A DNA stretch of 33,439 bases. Source: Candidatus Faecousia faecigallinarum (GTDB taxonomy: Bacteria; Bacillota; Clostridia; Oscillospirales; Oscillospiraceae). The stretch is taken from NCBI GenBank assembly GCA_018712145.1, contig DVHJ01000028.1:1-33439 (forward strand), written 5' to 3'. A program made the translations under genes and the position numbers. Under the pieces are notes generated by a model. It worked only from the letters and a program-made list of their open reading frames with translations. It was not told where the DNA came from and did no database searches. Positions 14,714 to 21,625 of the stretch are shown in pieces (the stretch's first letter is position 1; the number at the start of each line of letters is the position of its first letter).

Positions 14714-15133
14714 TTATGGCTGGTTTTGCCAATCTGCGGGATAGGTGACATAGAGGAAGCGGGCAGACTCCGGCGCGGAAAACTGAATGTCGCTGTCTTT
14801 TGGGATCAGAATGACTTGACCCGGTCCGGCAGTTACCGGCCCGGCCGGGGAGATCACCGTCAGCCGGCCGGAAATGACATAGTCGATTTCATCATACGCC
14901 AAATGCCAGGGGAAGGTTGTATGCTCCATCACCATCAGCCCGGCCCCCAGCCGGGGACTTTGCTCCAGGGTAAACAGATCCCGGGTCCATACCCGGTCCG
15001 CCGGATTGCCGGTATCCAGGCGGTTTTCCTGGGAAAGGGGAAGGTTGGTGAGATCGGCACACAATACACGCTGGCCGGTCAACATCTCGGCCAATATTTG
15101 GCGAATCGCTGTTTCAAGCCCTTGCTTGTTCAT
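14714..15133 (-). CDS. eutQ: EutQ-type cupin protein of the ethanolamine operon
   Basis: 139 residues, last gene of the operon, overlapping eutH by 20 bases. The cupin core is recognisable from HLAYDEIDYVISGRLTV and GPGQVILIPKDSDIQF, which match the EutQ family. In Salmonella EutQ (about 229 residues) acetate kinase activity has been reported; this version is much shorter and is little more than the cupin domain, so that activity is uncertain. The first 17 residues (MNKQGLETAIRQILAEM) form an amphipathic helix like microcompartment encapsulation peptides, followed by a short linker, which suggests targeting into the shell lumen. Confidence 0.88.
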   Translation of the reverse strand: MNKQGLETAIRQILAEMLTGQRVLCADLTNLPLSQENRLDTGNPADRVWTRDLFTLEQSPRLGAGLMVMEHTTFPWHLAYDEIDYVISGRLTVISPAGPVTAGPGQVILIPKDSDIQFSAPESARFLYVTYPADWQNQP

Positions 15134-16208
15134 GTTTTTTTCCTCCCGTCATGGCCATGGCGGCAAACACGGCGGTAATCCCGCCGACCAGCTTACCGAC
15201 GATCACCGGAACCAGCATTTCCGGGTCATACCCGGCAGTGAACCCCAGATGATCGCCAAAGACAAAGGCCGCGGAGACAGCAAAAGCGATATTGATCACT
15301 TTTCCCCGGTTGTCCATATCCTTTACCATGTCAAACATGGCGATGGAATTGGCCAGGCTGGCAATCAATCCTGCCGCCGCCCGGTCGTTGATGCCCATGG
15401 CGTGACCCAGCTTCATCAGGGGTTTGCGCAGTAGCTTGGTGATTGTCCAAACCAACGGAAAGGCGCCGGCCAGGACGAGGGCAATATCCCCCACAATGGC
15501 AATGCCCTCTGACGCCGGGGCCATTCCAGGGATAACCACAAATCCGGTAAGAGCCTCCACCAGGGCGGCGGCCAGGCCAACCGTGATCACCGCCAGGATA
15601 ATCCGGCCAAAAATCTGAAACCCTTTGATCATGGCATTTTCCCGGCGCCAGAGCCCCAGGGCAATCAGCACGGCAATCAACACAATGGGAATGAGATTCC
15701 GCAGAATCATCCCAAGGGAGAACCCGGCGGTAAGGCCGCCGGCCAAAACGCCCAGGGGAATGGTGACAATGCCGGCCAGCACCCCTTTCGCCAAGCTGGC
15801 ATGGTCTGCCGGTTCTAGGATACCCAGGGCTACCGGTATGGAAAATACCACGGTAGCGCCAAGCATAGCGCCCACCAACAGGCCACCCAGCCGGGCCGCC
15901 TCCGCCGATCCGGCCAGCTGGGTGGCCAGGGGCGCGCCACCCATGTCATTGGCCAGGATGGTTCCGGCAAACATGGCAGGGTCCGCACCTAGAAAACGGT
16001 AAACCGGTACCACAACAGGCCGCAGCAGTTCTGCCAGAACCGGCGCTAAGCTGATGATGCCCACCATGGACAGCGCCAAAGCGCCCAGGGAAAGGATACC
16101 CCGCTCAAATTCCGGACCCAGCCCGATTCGATTCCCAAAAATCCGGTCGATGGCGCCCAAAACGGCAAATCCGGCCATCACCGCAACCAGAATTTCATGC
16201 GCGGACAT
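15114..16208 (-). CDS. eutH: Ethanolamine permease EutH
   Basis: 364-residue polytopic membrane protein of about ten hydrophobic segments, matching EutH in length and in conserved stretches such as AGTILANDMGGAPLA and the C-terminal FGDHLGFTAGYDP. EutH imports ethanolamine and matters when the free base is scarce (acidic pH). The ATG at 16208 was chosen because GGAGG lies six bases before it and it begins one base after the eutN stop; the longer open frame upstream lies inside eutN. It is flanked by shell and cargo genes of the same operon. Confidence 0.95.
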   Translation of the reverse strand: MSAHEILVAVMAGFAVLGAIDRIFGNRIGLGPEFERGILSLGALALSMVGIISLAPVLAELLRPVVVPVYRFLGADPAMFAGTILANDMGGAPLATQLAGSAEAARLGGLLVGAMLGATVVFSIPVALGILEPADHASLAKGVLAGIVTIPLGVLAGGLTAGFSLGMILRNLIPIVLIAVLIALGLWRRENAMIKGFQIFGRIILAVITVGLAAALVEALTGFVVIPGMAPASEGIAIVGDIALVLAGAFPLVWTITKLLRKPLMKLGHAMGINDRAAAGLIASLANSIAMFDMVKDMDNRGKVINIAFAVSAAFVFGDHLGFTAGYDPEMLVPVIVGKLVGGITAVFAAMAMTGGKKHEQARA

Positions 16209-16209
16209 G

Positions 16210-16446
16210 CTACACCTCCGTTTGATCCAGAATTGCCACAATGGCGCTGTCCACCGGTGCATCTGCACAGTATGCCCGGGCGGTAGAGCCGTTGACGAGC
16301 AGAACCCGATCCCCGGTGCCTGCGCCCACCAGGTCTGCTGCCACCCGCCGGCCCTGATCGGTTTGTACCGTCAGCAAGGTGTGCCGCCCCAGTTCATGGG
16401 CCTTCCGCGTGGCCCAGACCGAGCCGGCAACCGTTCCAATTTCCAT
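16210..16446 (-). CDS. eutN: Microcompartment vertex protein EutN (BMC-P)
   Basis: 78 residues of the EutN/CcmL pentamer family, which caps the vertices of bacterial microcompartments. The family signatures are an initial strand (MEIGTVAGSVWATRK), then LLTVQTD, the GAGTGDRVLLVNGSTAR glycine-rich turn and a final PVDSAIVAILD strand. It is slightly shorter than typical EutN (about 95). AAAAGGAG precedes the ATG. It is the only vertex protein in this operon. Confidence 0.93.
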   Translation of the reverse strand: MEIGTVAGSVWATRKAHELGRHTLLTVQTDQGRRVAADLVGAGTGDRVLLVNGSTARAYCADAPVDSAIVAILDQTEV

Positions 16447-16461
16447 GGGGATCTCCTTTTC

Positions 16462-16920
16462 TCATGTTTCCAGAATTTCCCTGGCCAGGGGCGTTAGCGT
16501 TGCACCGGACGGTACCGGGATGCCCTCTGCCTTCATCCGGCGGGCTTCCTGGGCGGAAATCAGCCGGTGTCCGGGGGTGCTGCGGATAAACAGCACCCCC
16601 AAGGCTTTCAACTCCCGCTGAGCACTGGCAAACCGGGACAGTAAAGCCCGGTTTTTGCAGCCGTTACCAGGCAAACCGGGGGTGTACAAATAAACCGGGA
16701 TCCCCTCTGCCAGCGCGGCCAGCGCCCGCTCATCCCGGAAGGCCAGCAGCTGCCCGGGGGTCAGGCTGCCAATGACCACCGCCTCATAGGGCTTTTCCGT
16801 TACATACCGGTATCCCAGGGATTCTTGGGGTTCCCCGCCTACCAGCAGAGCCGGCGGGAGCTGTGCGTTTAGCCCTTCCAGCACCCGATGGGTTACCGCC
16901 TGAATCAGCGCCTCATCCAT
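16462..16920 (-). CDS. Uncharacterised ethanolamine-operon protein (152 aa), Firmicutes type
   Basis: 152 residues without a catalytic motif I recognise. Short proteins of this kind occur in Firmicutes ethanolamine operons and are annotated only as 'ethanolamine utilization protein'; I believe it belongs with that group, from context and general similarity. Residues 2-18 (DEALIQAVTHRVLEGLN) form an amphipathic helix like an encapsulation peptide, followed by a Pro-rich linker and an alpha/beta-looking body with LLVGGEP, EAVVIGSLTPGQLLAF, IPVYLYTPG and GVLFI strands, resembling a flavodoxin/Rossmann-type layout. A conserved-looking tail reads HRLISAQEARRMKAEGI. It overlaps the pduL gene by 8 bases, so expression is tightly coupled. 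The role is unknown; a lumen enzyme or assembly factor is possible. Confidence 0.75.
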   Translation of the reverse strand: MDEALIQAVTHRVLEGLNAQLPPALLVGGEPQESLGYRYVTEKPYEAVVIGSLTPGQLLAFRDERALAALAEGIPVYLYTPGLPGNGCKNRALLSRFASAQRELKALGVLFIRSTPGHRLISAQEARRMKAEGIPVPSGATLTPLAREILET

Positions 16921-17530
16921 GGATAATCATCCCATAATCCCCCTTTTTAAACCCGCAGGCATTTGCCTCGTCAAAGTCGATATGCACGCGAGGCGCAAAG
17001 CTGGGATCCACCCGGACGACAACATCGTCAAACACTAAGCTGCGGCTGGTAAACAGCTTTACCTGCACAATTTGCCGGTCCTTTAATCCCCGCAACTGTG
17101 CCTCATGGGGGGGCAGATGCATATGCCGCCGGGCCACAATGACGCCGTGATCCAGAAAAATTTCTCCTTTTGGCCCCCGGAGGAGAATGCCTGGTGAGCC
17201 TTCTGTTTTTCCGGACAGCCGGATTGGCGGCGATACGCCCAAAGCAACGGCGTCGGTGAGAGAAATTTCCACCTGACCCTCTTTTCGTTCCGGGCCCAAA
17301 ACGGCCACGTTGCTCAGCTTGCCCTTTGGCCCGATGATTTCCACCCGCTGCCCGCTGACAAACTGTCCCGGCTGGGATAAGGGACGCAGGGGAGTCAGGC
17401 GTTGTCCGAACAGGGCTACGGCTTGCTGTTCGGTTACGTGAACATGCCGCCCGGAGGCCTCCACTTCAATAAACAGCCGCCCTGCGATTTCTGCGGCCAA
17501 CATGCTCAGTTGTTCTTCCATGGCGCTCAT
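16913..17530 (-). CDS. pduL: PduL-type phosphate acyltransferase (acetyl-CoA to acetyl phosphate)
   Basis: 205 residues from an ATG that overlaps the eutT stop (ATGA); an alternative ATG lies nine bases later. Both PduL half-barrels are visible with their zinc-site motifs: GRHVHV near residue 30, RHMHLPPHEA near 135 and RVHIDFDEAN near 180. The enzyme transfers the acetyl group from CoA to phosphate, regenerating CoA inside the compartment and giving acetyl phosphate for ATP formation. It takes the place of the EutD-type enzyme of enteric bacteria. The N-terminal stretch MEEQLSMLAAEIAGRLF is amphipathic and could serve as a targeting helix. Confidence 0.93.
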   Translation of the reverse strand: MSAMEEQLSMLAAEIAGRLFIEVEASGRHVHVTEQQAVALFGQRLTPLRPLSQPGQFVSGQRVEIIGPKGKLSNVAVLGPERKEGQVEISLTDAVALGVSPPIRLSGKTEGSPGILLRGPKGEIFLDHGVIVARRHMHLPPHEAQLRGLKDRQIVQVKLFTSRSLVFDDVVVRVDPSFAPRVHIDFDEANACGFKKGDYGMIIHG

Positions 17531-18237
17531 CCCTTCTCTTTTCCGGAGGCCAACCGGATTTCCAAAATCCACAGAAAACTACTCAGGCGGTTAAATCCTT
17601 GCAGCAAATCCGGACGGGAACACCGTCCCTCCCGATCTCGAAATGCTTCATAACAGGCAAGCTCTGCCTGCCGGGCGGTCGTTCTGGCACGGTTGACGGC
17701 CAGGAGCGTCCAGCATTGGGTGTAATCCGGCATAAAATGGGGCTGGCCATAGTACTTTTGGGGCGTATGGCTTCTGGCCCGCAGTTCGGCCTCAGTTAAC
17801 CCACCCAGGGGAAATGCCGCCATAGGTTCGTTCAAAACATCATGCCGGAGCGCTTGCCGGGAAAATTCCAATGCATCGCCAAGTTCCCGGACCATGGCGC
17901 CGTAGCCCTCAGTATGGGCTTGGCGCTGTGCCAGCAATAGCTCCGCCTCCAGGCAATCCACCTGCCCCCGGAAGATGATCCGGGGATGATTTTTGGGCAC
18001 TAGGGTCTGTGCGTCCAGGTGGGTCATGTGTTCAGGCTTGTCCTGAATCTCCCCGCCGGATAGGAGCTGGTAACGCTGGGGTTTTGCCTGCCCGGCGGGG
18101 AGAATTTCAATGTGGTTACTTCGCAGATAATCCCTGGCGCCCGGGGTGAGGCGGTCCTCCCGCCCCAGGTAAAATACCCGGCGGCCATCCCGGTTGCGGA
18201 GATTGGCTTTTACTGCCGCCTCGGTGAACAGGGCCAT
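17527..18237 (-). CDS. eutT: Corrinoid adenosyltransferase EutT
   Basis: 236 residues. It matches the EutT family, which makes adenosylcobalamin, the cofactor of ethanolamine ammonia-lyase, from ATP and reduced corrinoid. The family core reads HMTHLDAQTLVPKNHPRI followed by FRGQVDCLEAELLLAQ, with a helical C-terminal half and a conserved-looking HFMPDYTQ. The proteobacterial EutT has a HX11CCX2C metal motif before this core; I see no CC pair here, so it would be a variant not using that iron/zinc site. Three bases separate it from eutM; the ribosome binding site (AAGAAGGG) is weak and lies in the eutM end. Confidence 0.88.
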   Translation of the reverse strand: MALFTEAAVKANLRNRDGRRVFYLGREDRLTPGARDYLRSNHIEILPAGQAKPQRYQLLSGGEIQDKPEHMTHLDAQTLVPKNHPRIIFRGQVDCLEAELLLAQRQAHTEGYGAMVRELGDALEFSRQALRHDVLNEPMAAFPLGGLTEAELRARSHTPQKYYGQPHFMPDYTQCWTLLAVNRARTTARQAELACYEAFRDREGRCSRPDLLQGFNRLSSFLWILEIRLASGKEKG

Positions 18238-18240
18238 GCC

Positions 18241-18552
18241 TTACCCTTCTTCCTGGGAAAGCTCCCGGCCTTTGGGCAGAATTGCCGACACTTCTGCATG
18301 GGGGCGGGGAATGACATGGACGGAGACCAGCTCGCCCACCTTCTCTGCCGCCGATGCTCCGGCGTCTGTCGCCGCTTTCACTGCGCCCACATCGCCCCGT
18401 ACCATCACGGTAACCAGGCCGCCGCCAACCTGCTCTTTGCCCACCAACAGTACGTTAGCTGCTTTGACCATGGCGTCGGCTGCTTCAATGGCGCCCACCA
18501 GACCCTTGGTTTCCACCATGCCCAGGGCATTGGTATTGCTTAAATCAGACAT
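18241..18552 (-). CDS. eutM: Microcompartment hexameric shell protein EutM (BMC-H)
   Basis: 103 residues from the ATG at 18552, placed seven bases after AAGGAG. A longer reading with two more in-frame ATGs upstream has worse spacing. A single BMC domain begins [21 protein letters not shown] and continues through [20 protein letters not shown] to VIPRPH, typical of EutM/PduA hexamers that tile the facets of the shell. It is the only single-domain shell protein in the operon, so it must be the main building block. The acidic C-terminal tail GRELSQEEG is usual. Confidence 0.95.
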   Translation of the reverse strand: MSDLSNTNALGMVETKGLVGAIEAADAMVKAANVLLVGKEQVGGGLVTVMVRGDVGAVKAATDAGASAAEKVGELVSVHVIPRPHAEVSAILPKGRELSQEEG

Positions 18553-18576
18553 ATTCATTCTCCTTGTCATTCATAT

Positions 18577-20016
18577 TTACCGCAGTTTTTTCATGATTTC
18601 AGCGGCCAGGGCGTTAATCATGGCTTCGCTGACTTCCGGGTGCCCGTATGCTGGCTGGGGGGAAGGCGCCGTATCCCGGACGCCCCATGCTACCCGTCGG
18701 ATATTGACCAGATCCATGGGGCCGATATTGTTAGAAGAAGAGCTGCCGCCTACTGCGCCGCAGCCCAAGGTCAGGGCAGGGAAGAGATTCGTTGTTGCGC
18801 CGATGCCACCCAATGCGCCTGGCGTGTTTACCAAGAACCGGGAAACCGGAATCTCCATGGCAAACCGGCGGATAACGGCTTCATCTCTGGCGTGCATCAT
18901 AAAGCTATGCCCCGCACCTTCCAGGGTCAGCACCTCTACGGCCTTGCGCAAAACCGCGTTTTCATCTTTTTCCACAAAATAGGCCAGGACGGGGCAGAGC
19001 TTTTCCCTGGCATAGGGCCGGGTGGGACCGGCTTCTGTTTCCCGGGCGATCAATACCCGCACGTTTTCCGAAACCGGGAATCCGGACAACTCGGCAATGG
19101 CCTTTGCACTGCGTCCCACCACCTGAGGATTCATGCGGCCATCCGGGCGGAACAGCACTTTCGCCACCTGTGCGGCCTCCTGGGCGCTGAGGAAATGTGC
19201 GCCCTGCCGGGTAGCTTCCTGGCGAACGGCCTGCCAAATTTCCTGCTCCACAATGATGCTCTGCTCAGAGGCACAGATTGTGCCGTTGTCAAAGGTCTTT
19301 GACCAAATAATGTCCCTGACCGCCTTGCCGATATCTGCCGAACGGTGGATATAGGCCGGGCCGTTGCCCGCCCCAACGCCGATGGCCGGCTTTCCGGAGG
19401 AGTAGGCGGCTTTGACCATTCCGGGACCACCGGTGGCCAGGATCAGCCGGACGGCTGGGCAACGCATCAACTCATTGGTTGCCGCTACCGTTGGGGCAGA
19501 CAGGCAGGCAATCGCACCTTGGGGGCAGCCTGCCCCTTGGGCGGCTTGGGCCACAATATCTACCGCCGCTTGGGTGCATTGCGCCGCAGAGGGGTGAGGG
19601 GAGAACACGATTGCACAACCGGCTTTTAGGGCGATCATGGCCTTGTAGCACACAGTGGAGGTGGGATTGGTGGAGGGAACAATTGCTGCGATCACGCCCA
19701 CAGGAACGCCGATTTCCCATAGCTTTTCCGCCGGGTTCTCCCGCAGCACCCCCACGACCTGCATATTTTCCACCGCCGCCCATACCCGCTGGGCGGCAAA
19801 CCGGTTTTTCTCCGTCTTATCTGCCAGGTTGCCAAATCCGGTTTCCTGACAGGCCATTTTCCCCAGCTCTTCGGCATGATCCAAAAACGCCAGACTTATC
19901 GTGTGGACGATGGCGTCCAGCTTATCCTGGGAAAACCGCTTTAGTTGCTGCTGGGCAATTTCCGCTTGGCGTGCCAGCGCTCGGGCTTCCTGCATGGAAG
20001 CCAAATCTTTATCCAT
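18577..20016 (-). CDS. eutE: CoA-acylating acetaldehyde dehydrogenase EutE
   Basis: 479 residues from the second ATG (20016), because AGGAGG lies seven bases before it but only one base before the first. Aldehyde dehydrogenase fold with catalytic Cys248 in DNGTICASEQ and the nucleotide-binding region near residues 195-220 (TGGPGM, GVGAGNGPAY). It oxidises acetaldehyde to acetyl-CoA with NAD in the compartment lumen. The roughly 30-residue N-terminal targeting extension known from Salmonella EutE is missing; the protein starts directly with the domain. Instead it ends with a Pro-rich linker (about 448-460) and a 19-residue amphipathic helix, EVSEAMINALAAEIMKKLR, resembling a C-terminal encapsulation peptide. 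Confidence 0.95.
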   Translation of the reverse strand: MDKDLASMQEARALARQAEIAQQQLKRFSQDKLDAIVHTISLAFLDHAEELGKMACQETGFGNLADKTEKNRFAAQRVWAAVENMQVVGVLRENPAEKLWEIGVPVGVIAAIVPSTNPTSTVCYKAMIALKAGCAIVFSPHPSAAQCTQAAVDIVAQAAQGAGCPQGAIACLSAPTVAATNELMRCPAVRLILATGGPGMVKAAYSSGKPAIGVGAGNGPAYIHRSADIGKAVRDIIWSKTFDNGTICASEQSIIVEQEIWQAVRQEATRQGAHFLSAQEAAQVAKVLFRPDGRMNPQVVGRSAKAIAELSGFPVSENVRVLIARETEAGPTRPYAREKLCPVLAYFVEKDENAVLRKAVEVLTLEGAGHSFMMHARDEAVIRRFAMEIPVSRFLVNTPGALGGIGATTNLFPALTLGCGAVGGSSSSNNIGPMDLVNIRRVAWGVRDTAPSPQPAYGHPEVSEAMINALAAEIMKKLR

Positions 20017-20045
20017 GGTCATTCCTCCTGTGGTGTTTATCCCTG

Positions 20046-20696
20046 CTACGCAATGGGATTACCGGCAATTTCCTCGATTGCTGCGGCGAAAGCCTGGCAA
20101 GCGGCAAGGCAAGCGGACTGTTCGCCGGTCAGCAGACCGCCGCCGAAATTGGTCTCCGTCGGCGGGGCATACAGCTTTGCCAGCCGCACATCAGCCGCTT
20201 TCAGGGCTGCATCCATGGCGGTCATGGCCTCCACCGGCGGGGCGATGAGATAGGCCAGCGGCTGCCCTTCCGCCACACCGGATTCCCGGGAGAGAAATGT
20301 GCCTGTCCGGCTGACGGTGTATGCCAGATAGGCAAGTCCTTTCCTGCCCTGGGCCTCCCGGAACCCAACCTGACCGGTGGACAGCAGCGAAAGCGCCGCT
20401 TCCATGCCGCTGCGCACCTCGGAGGGCGTGGGGCCGGCAAGAATGCCGATGACCTCTCCGGCAAGGGGAGTGGCGGCATTAGCCGCACCGGCGTATAAGC
20501 TCCTGGCGTAGGTGACACGTACGGTGGAGGCTTTGGTAGCTTCGTCCAGGGCGATATACGTGGCATCATCGCTGTCCGTGGATAGTAGCGCCAGACACCG
20601 CCAGCTGCCCTCTACCCCAAGCGCTTTGCACAGCTCCGGATCCGCATTGGGCAGGTATTGCACGGCCAGAATACGGACAGGCAGGGTAGGCGTCAT
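20046..20696 (-). CDS. eutL: Microcompartment shell protein EutL (tandem-domain trimer)
   Basis: 216 residues with two BMC domains, as in EutL, whose trimers have a gated central pore. Family signatures are the start PVRILAVQYLPNADPEL, the middle AGPTPSEVRSGMEAAL, then LAYLAYTVSRTGTFL and the end APPTETNFGGGLLTGEQSAC. It overlaps eutC by four bases (ATGA), with GAGGTG upstream inside eutC. With EutM and EutN it completes a shell set of hexamer, trimer and pentamer; no EutS or EutK gene is present in the operon. Confidence 0.95.
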   Translation of the reverse strand: MTPTLPVRILAVQYLPNADPELCKALGVEGSWRCLALLSTDSDDATYIALDEATKASTVRVTYARSLYAGAANAATPLAGEVIGILAGPTPSEVRSGMEAALSLLSTGQVGFREAQGRKGLAYLAYTVSRTGTFLSRESGVAEGQPLAYLIAPPVEAMTAMDAALKAADVRLAKLYAPPTETNFGGGLLTGEQSACLAACQAFAAAIEEIAGNPIA

Positions 20697-21601
20697 GATG
20701 CCTCACCTCGCAGCAGATCCACGCCGGAAGCCTTTGCCTGGAGAATCTTGGTCAGCAGCTGGGCAATGTGGGCTCCGGCTTCTACAGCAGGGGTGCCCTG
20801 CCGGTGGATGTTGGAAACCACAGTGCGCTTGGATTCCGGAATGCCTGTATGGGGTTCATAGGTGATATAGGCGGACATGGACTCTGCGGTGACCAGGCCT
20901 GGCCGCTCGCCCACCAAAATGCAGACCACTTGGCAGCCAGTCAGGTCTCCCACATAATCTCCGGCGCCTACTCGGGCGTTTTCCACATACAGAATCGGAC
21001 CGGCCTCCAGTCCCTGGGCCTGCAAGCCTTGGGCAATTGCCTTGGCGCAGTCCATGCCGTTGGCCAGAATCGCTGCTGAGGAGAGGCCGTCGCCAATGAT
21101 CAGCTGAACTTTGGCATGTTTAGGCAGGTGCTTTTGAATGATTGCGCTGTTTTCTTCATCAAATTTCCGGCCTAGATCCGGACGGGTAAGGTATTGCTCC
21201 CGGCTCTCACAGCAGGTCTTCACCGGGATTAAGCCGTTTTCCTTGGCAAATTCCGGACCGATCTGGGTAAACACACTGTCCTGGGCGGCAGCGTGATCTG
21301 CCCGGAAGCGGAGCTGGGTGATGGTTTTATACCTGGGGCCTGCGCGCCCGACACCGAGCCTGGCCGGCGTTTTTTCTTTCAGCCGCCGGAAAGCAGGGCC
21401 ATCTGCCGGATTCTCCACCAGATATTGTTTTCGCAAGTCAATTTCCGTGATATCCGGCAGAGACTCTCCCGAGCTGGCTGCTGAGGCTTGGGGAACCGGC
21501 GCAGTTGGCCGGTATTCGCTGCCCTTCACCTGGGGCTCTGCTGCCGGAGACATCTCCCGAAGCATTTGGGCCACCAGAGTTTTCAGTTCCTCTTGATTCA
21601 T
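20693..21601 (-). CDS. eutC: Ethanolamine ammonia-lyase small subunit EutC
   Basis: 302 residues from the ATG at 21601, six bases after GGAGG (the TTG one codon earlier is less likely). It forms the adenosylcobalamin-dependent lyase with EutB. The C-terminal cobalamin-binding part is well conserved, e.g. LIIGDGLSSAAILAN and GERPGLVTAESMSAYITY. Residues 1-17 (MNQEELKTLVAQMLREM) form an amphipathic helix, followed by a Pro/Ala/Ser-rich linker of about 35 residues. This is the same arrangement as the EutC N-terminal signal known to direct the enzyme into the microcompartment. Confidence 0.96.
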   Translation of the reverse strand: MNQEELKTLVAQMLREMSPAAEPQVKGSEYRPTAPVPQASAASSGESLPDITEIDLRKQYLVENPADGPAFRRLKEKTPARLGVGRAGPRYKTITQLRFRADHAAAQDSVFTQIGPEFAKENGLIPVKTCCESREQYLTRPDLGRKFDEENSAIIQKHLPKHAKVQLIIGDGLSSAAILANGMDCAKAIAQGLQAQGLEAGPILYVENARVGAGDYVGDLTGCQVVCILVGERPGLVTAESMSAYITYEPHTGIPESKRTVVSNIHRQGTPAVEAGAHIAQLLTKILQAKASGVDLLRGEAS

Positions 21602-21625
21602 CAATTGCCTCCTTTCCGCTGTTGT

